From CAZQVN01 sp964596775 (GTDB lineage: Bacteria; Eisenbacteria; RBG-16-71-46; JABDJR01; JAWXBZ01), in the NCBI GenBank assembly GCA_964596775.1, contig CAZQVN010000061.1:1-21435 (forward strand): a stretch of 21,435 nucleotides of DNA, written 5' to 3'. Positions 8,036-15,326 of the stretch are shown here, in pieces. The notes under the pieces were generated by a model. The model was given only the letters and a program-made list of their open reading frames with translations. It was not told the origin of the DNA and did not search any database. Made by a program: the position numbers and the translations under genes. Every line of letters starts with the position of its first letter. Within the stretch, counting starts at the first letter, position 1.

Positions 8036-9940
8036 TCAGAAGGGAAGATCGGGGCTGTTCCCGGCCTCAACCTGGCCGGTCTTGAGATTCAGAACGAGTT
8101 TGTTGTTCCGATCCGTGGATTCAACACTGTAAGTGCAGGTGATGTCGATACCCAGCTGGTCGTTCACCGCGCGAAACGTGTGACGCCCCACGCCGAGGCT
8201 CTTCTGCACGGGCCGGCCGTCCGGATTGATCGGCTCGGCTCCGCCGTCGAGGTACACGTACCCGAACGGTTTCGTGGAGATCTGGTACTTCCGGGACGCG
8301 GCCGGCTTCGGCGGAGCGGGGACGGCCGTTCCGGTGCCCGGATCGGTGCCCCCCGCGGGACGGGCACTTCCGGTGCCGGTTCCGGTTCCGCCGGCCGGGC
8401 GTGAGTCTCCGGCCGGACGCGGACGTCCGCCGGTCGTTCCGGTTTCGGGTGTTCCGCCGGATGTCTCCGTGTCCGCCGGCGGCCGGGAACCGCTGTCCGC
8501 GCGATCGCGATCCGCGGGCGTCGAGCCGCCGGCGGCATCGCCGGTTTCGCCGCCGGCGCTTTCCGAACTGTCCGCCCCGGCGAACAGGGGACCGGCGTCC
8601 TCATGCTGCGCCGGAAGCGCCGGGGCGTCCGGCGTTTTCGGCCGGGTCACGAGAACGGCGATCACGACGGCGACGAGGACGCCGAGTGCGCCCCCGGCGA
8701 GGAGGAGAACGGGCGGTTTCCCGCGTGATGGTGCCGCGCCGGCTCCGGATCCGGGGCGGCGCTCGTCGGCCGGAGGAGTTGCCGGGCGACCGGCCGCGGA
8801 CGACCCGGTGCGCGGCGTTTCCGGAGTGCCGGTCCCGACACCCTCCGGGCGGCCCGCGGCCGGTTCAGTCCCCCCCGCTTCGACCCGGGTGGCGAGGTCT
8901 CCCCGATCGGCCGGTGGTTGCGCCGGGGTGACCACCGCACCCGGTCCGGCGACCGTGGCGTGGGGATCCCCCTGCGTCGTGCCGCCGGTGGACACGCCGG
9001 CCGGCGCGGCCGTATCGCCGGGGCGGGTGGCATCACTTCCCGGACCCGCACCTTCGCCGGCGGAAGCGGCCGTCGCGGCGTAGGCGCGCAGGAGATCGCG
9101 GCCGCGGATCAGGCCGCGCCGTTCCACGAGCGTCTCCAGCAGGTCGAGGGCCTGCGCCGCGGTGGGGCAGCGTTCGTCGCGGTCCTTGCGCAGCAGCGAG
9201 GCCACGAGGTCCGCCACCTCCGCGGGCACCGCGGGGTTCACGACGTCGGCGCGCGCCGGATCGAGAGTGAGGATCTCGTGAAGGACGCCGGTGTAGCTGT
9301 CGCCGGGAAACGGTCGCGATCCGGCGCACATTTCATAGGCCATGACGCCGAGCGAAAAGAGATCCGACCGGGCGTCCACGACCAGCCCCTTCGCCTGCTC
9401 CGGCGACATGTAGGCCGGCGTGCCCATGACCGCGCCGGTGGCGGTCATCCCCACCGAGTCCTCGCCGCGCCGGGCCAGGCCGAAGTCCATGATCTTGACC
9501 AGGCCGTCGGTGGTGAGCATGACGTTCGCCGGCTTGATGTCGCGGTGGACGACGCCATGCTCGTGCGCGTGCCGGAGCCCGCGGCAGATGTCGCGGACCA
9601 GGAGCAGCGCGATGTCCAGCGGCGGCGGGCCCTTCCGTTCGCGGAGCTGCTTGAGGTCGAGCCCTTCCACGAACTCCATCGCGATGTACGACGTGTCGTC
9701 CTGCCGGCCGCAGTCGATGACCTGGACGATGTTCTCGTGACGGAGGTTCGCGGCGGCATGCGCCTCGCGCTCGAACCGCGCGACGAGCGACGCGTCCTCG
9801 GAGAGGTGCGGATGGAGGATCTTGAGGACGACGGGGCGGTTCAGCGACTTCTGCAGCCCGCGGTAGACGGTGGCCATCCCCCCGGAGCCGAGTTTCCCGT
9901 GAAGTTCAAAGCCTCCGAACGTACGGGCGGAGTCCATCAC
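8036..9940 (-). CDS. Membrane Ser/Thr protein kinase with periplasmic PEGA-like domain (PpkA-like)
   Basis: A 634-residue Hanks-type kinase. The catalytic domain (about 10-275) is intact: glycine loop GSGGMATVYRG (18-28), lysine K40, HRDIKPAN (132-139, catalytic D134), DFG (152-154), SPE (179-181). A long Pro/Gly/Thr/Ser-rich linker follows (about 288-409), then one membrane helix (about 410-432), another low-complexity stretch, and a C-terminal beta-rich PEGA-like domain (about 550-634) that should be extracytoplasmic. The start is a GTG at 9940, overlapping the phosphatase stop by 4 nt, or ATG 9937 (TGATG); either gives coupled translation with the cognate phosphatase. In threonine-phosphorylation-controlled T6SS, a PpkA kinase activates and PppA reverses. 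The divergent tssABC genes make that the likely job here, although no FHA substrate gene is visible. Confidence 0.92.
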   Translation of the reverse strand: MMDSARTFGGFELHGKLGSGGMATVYRGLQKSLNRPVVLKILHPHLSEDASLVARFEREAHAAANLRHENIVQVIDCGRQDDTSYIAMEFVEGLDLKQLRERKGPPPLDIALLLVRDICRGLRHAHEHGVVHRDIKPANVMLTTDGLVKIMDFGLARRGEDSVGMTATGAVMGTPAYMSPEQAKGLVVDARSDLFSLGVMAYEMCAGSRPFPGDSYTGVLHEILTLDPARADVVNPAVPAEVADLVASLLRKDRDERCPTAAQALDLLETLVERRGLIRGRDLLRAYAATAASAGEGAGPGSDATRPGDTAAPAGVSTGGTTQGDPHATVAGPGAVVTPAQPPADRGDLATRVEAGGTEPAAGRPEGVGTGTPETPRTGSSAAGRPATPPADERRPGSGAGAAPSRGKPPVLLLAGGALGVLVAVVIAVLVTRPKTPDAPALPAQHEDAGPLFAGADSSESAGGETGDAAGGSTPADRDRADSGSRPPADTETSGGTPETGTTGGRPRPAGDSRPAGGTGTGTGSARPAGGTDPGTGTAVPAPPKPAASRKYQISTKPFGYVYLDGGAEPINPDGRPVQKSLGVGRHTFRAVNDQLGIDITCTYSVESTDRNNKLVLNLKTGQVEAGNSPDLPF

Positions 9941-10692
9941 TCATCGTCTTGGATTCGGGCCAGGATCGCGGTGATGTTGTCATGGCCGCCGCGCTGGTTG
10001 GCCAGCTCGACCAGGTCGCGGGCGCTCTCGTCGAGATCCTCGTTGGAAACGAGCTGGGCCAGTTCCTCGTCGGTGACGAGGCCGTGCAGCCCGTCGGAGC
10101 AGACGAGCAGCGTGTCGCCGGGAGCGAGGAGATCGGGCAGGCGCTCCGCGTCCACCTCGACGTCGGGAGACACGCCGACCGACCGGGTGACCACGTTCCG
10201 CCGCGGATCCACCCGGGCCTCTTCCGCGGTGATCTGCCCGCGTTCGACGAGATGCGCCACCAGGGAATGATCGTGCGTGAGCTGGCGGATCGTGCCGTTC
10301 CGCACGAGGTAGGCGCGGCTGTCGCCGACATGGCCGAGGAGAAGGTCGCCGTTCAGGATGACGGCGGCGGTGCAGGTCGTTCCCATACCGGAGAGGTTCT
10401 GATTCTGCCGGCTCTCATCGTTCACGATGGCGTTGGCGGTTTCGAGAGCCACCTGGAGATTGGCCAGCGGCTCGGGTCCTTGCGCCTCACCATAAGTCTT
10501 GAGCACCGTTTCCACCGCGAGGCGGCTGGCCCGTTCGCCCGCGTTGGCTCCCCCCATTCCGTCGGCGACGACGAGGAGAATCCCCTGCCGTTCCCGTTCG
10601 TCAGCGCCCCTGGGGATCAACCAGGCGTGACTGTCTTCATTTATGGGGCGTTTCCGTCCGAGATCGGTCACACCCCTGATTTCAACGCGCAT
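9937..10692 (-). CDS. PP2C-family Ser/Thr phosphatase (PppA/Stp-like)
   Basis: A 251-residue cytosolic PPM/PP2C phosphatase of typical bacterial length. The metal- and phosphate-binding motifs are all present: NED (18-20), ADGMGG (43-48), GHVGDSRAY (120-128), CSDGL (198-202) and GGHDN (235-239). The enzyme should remove phosphate from Ser/Thr residues, most probably on substrates of the kinase encoded immediately downstream; their reading frames overlap by 1-4 nt. It is the first gene of the minus-strand train and is divergent from tssA across 211 bp. No convincing Shine-Dalgarno precedes the ATG. In T6SS clusters the analogous enzyme PppA counteracts PpkA, and that assignment here rests on context. 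Confidence 0.93.
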   Translation of the reverse strand: MRVEIRGVTDLGRKRPINEDSHAWLIPRGADERERQGILLVVADGMGGANAGERASRLAVETVLKTYGEAQGPEPLANLQVALETANAIVNDESRQNQNLSGMGTTCTAAVILNGDLLLGHVGDSRAYLVRNGTIRQLTHDHSLVAHLVERGQITAEEARVDPRRNVVTRSVGVSPDVEVDAERLPDLLAPGDTLLVCSDGLHGLVTDEELAQLVSNEDLDESARDLVELANQRGGHDNITAILARIQDDE

Positions 10693-10865
10693 CGAAAACC
10701 GTTCGGGTTACCCGCATGCAGGTGGCCTCTGTCATTGAAGCGTCCCTGAGATCGACGCCCCGCTTCCATGTCATAGATCGGCCGGTACCTTAACACTTTA
10801 ACGATCCATATCCGACCCCGGGAAGCGGCATTTTTTTGAGTCCCCGGTCACCACCGGCGTGGTTT

Positions 10866-10903
10866 GATTGACTTCAATCGATTGATTCTTATAGATTTCC
10901 ACC
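10866..10903 (+). promoter_or_regulatory. Predicted promoter/operator of tssABC, probably leaderless
   Basis: A -35-like TTGACT (10868-10873) is followed by TATAGA (10890-10895, 16-bp spacer) or TAGATT (10892-10897, 18-bp spacer). Either places the transcription start at or within about 2 nt of the tssA ATG (10904), and no Shine-Dalgarno is present. Three iterations of a 6-bp element overlap the -35 and spacer: GATTGA (10866-10871), TCAATC (10874-10879) and GATTGA (10880-10885). The last two form a perfect 12-bp palindrome, a plausible operator. Confidence 0.6.
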
Positions 10904-12445
10904 ATGGCTCTCTCCGCGACCGAACTGTCCGCACTTGCCGTTGCCCCCATCCGTCCGGACAAACCGGAAGGGGATCCGGTCACCTATGAGCCGGAATACG
11001 AAATCATCAAGGGCGAGATCGCCAAGATCGACAGCCTGACCGGTGAAACCCCTTCCTGGGGCGAGATCGAAACCCAGTCGATCGCCATCCTGAAATCGAA
11101 ATCCAAGGACCTGACGGTCGCCAGCTACCTCCTCCTATCTCTATTCCAGAAGGATGGTTACAAGGGGCTCCAGGCGGGACTCACCCTATATAATGAGATG
11201 ATCACCGCCTTCTGGGATACCTTATATCCTGAACTCAAGCGGATGAGGGGGCGGGTTGGAGCCGTAACCTGGGTCAACGAGAGGCTTTCCACGGCCATAT
11301 CCCGGAAGGGGGCCACCAGCTCCGACTCGGAGGCCACGAAGGCCAGCCTGGAGCTGTTCACCCGGCTATCGGCACTCGTGGACGAGAAGTTCGGACAGGA
11401 CGCGCCGAGCCTCGGCGACCTCCGCCGCGCGCTCGAGGAAGCGGGCCGCGACGCCACGCCACGACAGGCTCCCGCCGCCCCGGCCGCCGGCGCCTCCGCG
11501 GCCGGCGCCGCGGTGGTCGTGGATTCGCCGGATGCCGTGTTCAAGGTCCTTCGGTCCGTCGGCGCGGAGGTTCGCAAGGTCGTGGACTATCTCGTGAAGA
11601 ACGATCCCGGATCCCCCGTTCCCTACCTGGCCAGCCGGGGTACCGCCTGGGCCTCGATCAAGGAACTGCCGCAGAACGTGGACGGGGTCACCCAGTTCCC
11701 CGCCCCCGACGGAAACGTGGCCCGGAACTGGGAGAACCTCGTGGCCGGCGGGCAGTGGCAGCCACTGCTCCAGGACACGGAATGGCGCATTCTGGTCACC
11801 CCGCTCTGGTTCGATGTGAATTATCATGTGGCGCTGGCGCTGGAGAACCTGGGGCACGACCAGGCCCGCGCCGCCATGGTGGATCAGTGCACGGCGTTCG
11901 TCCGCCGGTTTCCCGACCTGCTCCGGCTCCAGTACCAGAACGGCGAGCCGTTCGCGTCGGACGCCGCGCGGGGATGGATCACCGCGGAGCTCGCCGCCAT
12001 CGCCGGTTCCGGCGGCGGGGACGGCGAGCCGGCTCCCGTCGATCCGTTCGTGGAGGGATCGCGCGAGGTGCGCTCGCTGGCCGCCCGGAAGAAGCTCGTC
12101 GAGGCGGTGAAGCTCGTGCAGCAGAAGATCGAGGAAACGCCGGGACCGCGGGATCGCTTCCGGTGGCGGCTGCTCCAGGCGTCGGTGTGCATGGACGCCG
12201 GACAGACGGCGCTGGCCGCGGTGCAGTTGAACGCGCTGGACCGGGAGATCGAAACGCACGGGCTGGAGATGTGGGAGCCCGGGCTGGCGATTGAAGTGCT
12301 CCAGAGTCTGTATCAGTGTGAAAAGAAGTTGTCGCAGAACGGGAATCGCGATGCGCGCGAGATTTCGCAGCGTATGGACCGCCTCTACGAGCGCCTGTGC
12401 CGGATCGACATCGTGTCCGCGCTGGCGCTCGAAGGCAAAAAGTAA
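10904..12445 (+). CDS. tssA: Type VI secretion system protein TssA (ImpA_N / VasJ-type)
   Basis: A 513-residue cytosolic protein. The N-terminal ImpA_N domain (about 15-140) is recognisable from the SLTGETPSWGEIETQSIAIL and KDLTVASYLLLSLF stretches, followed by a GLTLYNEMITAFWDTLYPEL-like core. An Ala/Pro-rich linker lies at about 185-205. The C-terminal half (about 210-510) is helical and VasJ-like, including WQPLLQDTEWRILVTPLWFD and a helical end with LYQCEKKLSQNG. TssA proteins prime baseplate and sheath assembly or cap the growing sheath. It is the first gene of tssABC, 12 nt ahead of tssB. The ATG appears to be leaderless. The first roughly 300 bp use more A/T-ending codons (for example tatat and tta) than the rest of the gene. 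Confidence 0.9.
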   Translation: MALSATELSALAVAPIRPDKPEGDPVTYEPEYEIIKGEIAKIDSLTGETPSWGEIETQSIAILKSKSKDLTVASYLLLSLFQKDGYKGLQAGLTLYNEMITAFWDTLYPELKRMRGRVGAVTWVNERLSTAISRKGATSSDSEATKASLELFTRLSALVDEKFGQDAPSLGDLRRALEEAGRDATPRQAPAAPAAGASAAGAAVVVDSPDAVFKVLRSVGAEVRKVVDYLVKNDPGSPVPYLASRGTAWASIKELPQNVDGVTQFPAPDGNVARNWENLVAGGQWQPLLQDTEWRILVTPLWFDVNYHVALALENLGHDQARAAMVDQCTAFVRRFPDLLRLQYQNGEPFASDAARGWITAELAAIAGSGGGDGEPAPVDPFVEGSREVRSLAARKKLVEAVKLVQQKIEETPGPRDRFRWRLLQASVCMDAGQTALAAVQLNALDREIETHGLEMWEPGLAIEVLQSLYQCEKKLSQNGNRDAREISQRMDRLYERLCRIDIVSALALEGKK

Positions 12446-12457
12446 GGAGTCGTTCGT

Positions 12458-12955
12458 ATGGCCAAGGAATCCTCGGTAGCCCCGAAAGAACGGATCAACA
12501 TCGTCTACAAGCCGGCCACGGGCGACGCCCAGGCGGAGATCGAACTGCCGCTGAAGCTGATGATGCTCGGCGACTATTCCGGCAAGCCCGACTCCACGCC
12601 GCTCGAGGATCGCAAGCCGATCAACGTGGACAAGGACAACTTCAACGACGTGATGAAGGCCCACAACCTGTCCGCGGACATCAACGTGGACAACAAGCTG
12701 TCCGGCGGCGAGGGGGACCAGATGGGGGTCAGCCTCAAGTTCGGCACGCTCAAGGATTTCGATCCGGAGGCGGTGGCACGGCAGGTTCCGGAGATGAACC
12801 AGATCCTCGAGCTGCGCTCCGCGCTCGTGGCGCTGAAGGGACCGCTCGGGAACATCCCGGCGTTCAAGAAGAAGATCGAGAAGCTCATGTCCGACGAAGC
12901 CGCCCGCGAGAAGCTGCTCAAGGAGCTCGGCGCGGATCAGAAGGAGGGTGAATAA
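12458..12955 (+). CDS. tssB: Type VI secretion contractile sheath small subunit TssB (VipA)
   Basis: A 165-residue protein of standard length for the family. The N-terminal ERINIVYKP segment (8-16), LPLKLMMLGDYSG in the first domain, and the FGTLKDFDPEAVARQVPE to LRSALVALKGPLGN block are the usual TssB signatures. The C-terminal helix is charged, as expected for the part that contacts TssC and the recycling ATPase. With TssC it forms the cytoplasmic contractile tube that drives the Hcp/spike needle. AAGGAG precedes the ATG by 8 nt, overlapping the end of tssA. The stop codon lies 2 nt before the tssC start, so the two sheath subunits should be made in balance. Confidence 0.97.
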   Translation: MAKESSVAPKERINIVYKPATGDAQAEIELPLKLMMLGDYSGKPDSTPLEDRKPINVDKDNFNDVMKAHNLSADINVDNKLSGGEGDQMGVSLKFGTLKDFDPEAVARQVPEMNQILELRSALVALKGPLGNIPAFKKKIEKLMSDEAAREKLLKELGADQKEGE

Positions 12956-12957
12956 TC

Positions 12958-14439
12958 ATGTCCGACGCACCGGAAGAACAGGCACAGGGCTCCGCCCCCC
13001 AGGCCGCGGAAGGATCCCTCCTCGACGAGATCGTCAAGGAAACGAAGATGAAGCCCGCCGACGAGGGCTACGACAAGGTTTCCGAGGGCGTCAATTACCT
13101 GCTCAAGGAGATGTTCAAGTCGTCGGCGAAGCAGAAGCTCGAGCCGAAAGTTGTGGACGCGATGATCGCCGAGCTGGACCGGAAGCTGTCGCTCCAGCTT
13201 GACGAAGTGCTCCATCACCCGGAAGTCCAGAAGCTCGAGTCCGCCTGGCGCGGCCTGAAGCTCGTGGTGGACCGCACGAACTTCCGCGAGAACATCAAGA
13301 TCGAGATCCTCAACGTGTCCAAGGACGACCTGAAGACGGACTTCGAGGACAGCCCGGAGATCGTCAAGTCGGGCCTGTACAAGCACGTGTACACGGCGGA
13401 ATACGGCACGTTCGGCGGCCAGCCGGTCGGCGCGATGATCGCCAACTACGAGTTCGACCACGGCCCCCAGGACATGGCCCTGCTTGGCCAGTGCGCGTCG
13501 GTGGCGGCCATGGCCCACTCCCCGTTCATCACGTCGGCGGCGCCGAAGTTCTTCGGCGTCGAGGATTTCACGAAGCTGCCCAATCTCAAGGATCTCAAGT
13601 CGATCTTCGAGGGACCGCAGTACATCAAGTGGAACTCGTTCCGCGAGTCCGAGGACGCCCGCTACGTGGGCATGACCGCCCCCCGGATGCTGCTCCGCCT
13701 CCCGTACGATCCGGAAGCGAACCCGGTCAAGGCGTTCAAGTACGAGGAAAAGGTGACGGACGACCACAGGAAATACCTGTGGGGCAACACGGCATTCGCG
13801 TTCGCCACCCGTCTCACCGACTCGTTCGCCAAGTACCGCTGGTGCCCGAACGTGATCGGACCGCAGTCCGGCGGCGCCGTGGAGGACCTGCCTCTTCACC
13901 AGTACTCGGAGTCCGGCGAGATCGTCACGAAGATCCCGACGGAGTGCCTGATCTCCGAAAGGCGCGAGTTCGAACTCGCCGAGGAAGGATTCATCGCGCT
14001 GACGATGCGCAAGGGATCCGACAACGCCTGCTTCTTCTCGGCCAACTCCTGCCAGAAGCCGAAGTACTTCGGCCAGAGCAAGGAAGGGAAGGAGGCCGAG
14101 GCCAACTACAAGCTCGGCACGCAGCTCCCCTACATGTTCATCATCAACCGCATGGCCCACTACCTGAAGGTCCTGCAGCGCGAGCAGATCGGCTCCTGGA
14201 AGGAGCGCGGCGATCTCGAGCGCGAACTGAACAAGTGGATCAACCAGTACGTGTCCGACCAGGACATCGTCGACGCCGGAACGCGCGGCCGTCGCCCGCT
14301 CCGCAAGGCGGCGATCACCGTGTCGGACGTCGAGGGCGATCCCGGCTGGTACAAGGTCGACATGAAGGTCCGCCCCCACTTCAAGTACATGGGCGCGTTC
14401 TTCACGCTGTCGCTGGTCGGGAAGCTGGACAAGTCCTAG
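12958..14439 (+). CDS. tssC: Type VI secretion contractile sheath large subunit TssC (VipB)
   Basis: A 493-residue full-length sheath subunit. Family hallmarks are visible: VLHHPEVQKLESAWRGLKLV (about 81-100), the sheath strand region KIEILNVSKDDLKTDF, and QDMALLGQCASVAAMAHSPF (about 170-190). Also visible are the segment KFFGVEDFTKLP and a C-terminus ending in the beta-strand GAFFTLSLVGKLDKS. TssC interlocks with TssB into the helical sheath. A GGAGGG lies within the last codons of tssB, about 9 nt before the ATG. The gene is followed by a strong intrinsic terminator, so the transcript appears to carry only tssABC. No truncation or frameshift is seen. Confidence 0.97.
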   Translation: MSDAPEEQAQGSAPQAAEGSLLDEIVKETKMKPADEGYDKVSEGVNYLLKEMFKSSAKQKLEPKVVDAMIAELDRKLSLQLDEVLHHPEVQKLESAWRGLKLVVDRTNFRENIKIEILNVSKDDLKTDFEDSPEIVKSGLYKHVYTAEYGTFGGQPVGAMIANYEFDHGPQDMALLGQCASVAAMAHSPFITSAAPKFFGVEDFTKLPNLKDLKSIFEGPQYIKWNSFRESEDARYVGMTAPRMLLRLPYDPEANPVKAFKYEEKVTDDHRKYLWGNTAFAFATRLTDSFAKYRWCPNVIGPQSGGAVEDLPLHQYSESGEIVTKIPTECLISERREFELAEEGFIALTMRKGSDNACFFSANSCQKPKYFGQSKEGKEAEANYKLGTQLPYMFIINRMAHYLKVLQREQIGSWKERGDLERELNKWINQYVSDQDIVDAGTRGRRPLRKAAITVSDVEGDPGWYKVDMKVRPHFKYMGAFFTLSLVGKLDKS

Positions 14440-14471
14440 TCGACGCCGCATTCCGTCCACAGGCGCACCGC

Positions 14472-14506
14472 CGGGGCCCCGAAGAATCCTTCGGGGCCCC
14501 GTTTTG
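14472..14506 (+). terminator. Strong intrinsic terminator after tssC
   Basis: A 13-bp perfect stem (CGGGGCCCCGAAG at 14472-14484 with its complement at 14489-14501), an AATC loop and a following TTTTGT. It lies 32 nt after the tssC stop and closes the tssABC transcript. Confidence 0.92.
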
Positions 14507-14622
14507 TCTCCGGCCCGAGCACCGCCGCCGCCGTTTCCGGCGGCATCGCGGTCGGAAACGGAACGTGTGCGGCGCCGGCGCAGACGCCGCAATAGGGGAC
14601 CAACCACCGCAAGGAGAGAACC

Positions 14623-14985
14623 ATGATCAAGGGCGTTCACACCATGTTCTATTCCTCGGACGCGGAGGCGCTGCGGGCGTTCCTGCGCGACACCCTCGGC
14701 TTTTCGTTCACCGACGTCGGCGAGGGCTGGCTGATCTTCAATCTGCCGGAGGCGGACATGGGGTGCCACCCGGCCGACCCGGAGGGGAAGCACGGGGCGC
14801 CGGCGGGCACCCACGACATCTCGTTCTACTGCGACGACATCGAGACAACCGTCGCCGAACTCGAGGCGAAGGGGGTCGCGTTCACCGAGGGGGTCTCGGA
14901 CCGGGGGTTCGGCCTGGTGACCCGGTTCCGGATGCCCGGAGGGGTGACGATCCAGTTGTACGAGCCGAGGTATAAAAAGGGCTGA
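14623..14985 (+). CDS. VOC-superfamily (glyoxalase/bleomycin-resistance-like) protein
   Basis: A 120-residue single VOC unit with two beta-alpha-beta-beta-beta modules: residues 1-48 (MIKGVHTMFYSS, ALRAFLRDTLGFSF) and 62-116 (THDISFYCDDIE, MPGGVTIQLYEP). Possible metal ligands are H6, H64 and E114, in the positions usual for the fold. Members act as glyoxalases, dioxygenases, epimerases or binding proteins, so the substrate cannot be assigned; the length fits a homodimer. AAGGAGAG precedes the ATG by 4-5 nt. It sits after the tssC terminator and before a regulator gene on the same strand with a 341-bp gap, so it is probably a single-gene unit and unrelated to the T6SS genes. Confidence 0.85.
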   Translation: MIKGVHTMFYSSDAEALRAFLRDTLGFSFTDVGEGWLIFNLPEADMGCHPADPEGKHGAPAGTHDISFYCDDIETTVAELEAKGVAFTEGVSDRGFGLVTRFRMPGGVTIQLYEPRYKKG

Positions 14986-15326
14986 GGCCGCCGCGGGGGG
15001 CGTGCAGGCGCCCCTCCTGGGGGCGATCCCGGACGTTCCGGCCCGGGCATCGCAACTTCGGACGGGTCGGAATTGAAACACCATCACGATTTTCTGATTT
15101 TAGACTTGCCTCCAACTCCGATTGAATCCTATTATTTCATTCACGAAGAAAGTCACTCCGCACGGAGCGGCAGACCGCTATCCACAGTCGACAGGGACCA
15201 GGCCGCAGCCACCGACCCTGCTCGATCGCCGCTCCCGCAGATTGTGCGCCGGGTTGTTTCGGATTCCCAACAGGGTCCGCCCCCGCAGGCACCGCGTTCA
15301 GCGGAGTGGAATCTGCCGGAGGCACC
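14986..15326 (+). other. Intergenic stretch between the VOC gene and the Crp/Fnr regulator
   Basis: 341 bp without a convincing gene. The first 75 bp are GC-rich, with a weak GGGGCG/CGCCCC stem that lacks a T tract. About 15070-15160 is strikingly AT-richer than the surroundings and holds the best promoter candidate. A small CTCCG/CGGAG hairpin lies near 15161-15172. Open frames here have no Shine-Dalgarno or recognisable product. Confidence 0.6.
15106..15135 (+). promoter_or_regulatory. Candidate sigma-70-type promoter for the Crp/Fnr-family gene
   Basis: TTGCCT (15106-15111) and TATTAT (15130-15135) are separated by 18 bp within the AT-rich patch. This predicts a leader of about 185 nt before the ATG at 15327. 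A loose TGAAT/ATTCA dyad (15123-15143) overlaps the -10 and could be an autoregulatory site, but the match is weak. Confidence 0.4.

Noticed and set aside
8008..8070. Upstream start for CsgG-like paralogue 1 (21 extra residues)
   Set aside because: It would overlap the kinase coding end and ignores the ideal AAGGAGG in front of the ATG at 8007.
10844..10857. CCGGT-CACC-ACCGG hairpin near a run of T as a terminator
   Set aside because: The T run (10831-10837) precedes the hairpin on the plus strand and there is no T run after it on the minus strand.
12937..15087. Long minus-strand open frame antisense to tssC
   Set aside because: It is a by-product of GC-biased third positions opposite a clear sheath gene; the translation is Arg/His-rich with no family resemblance.
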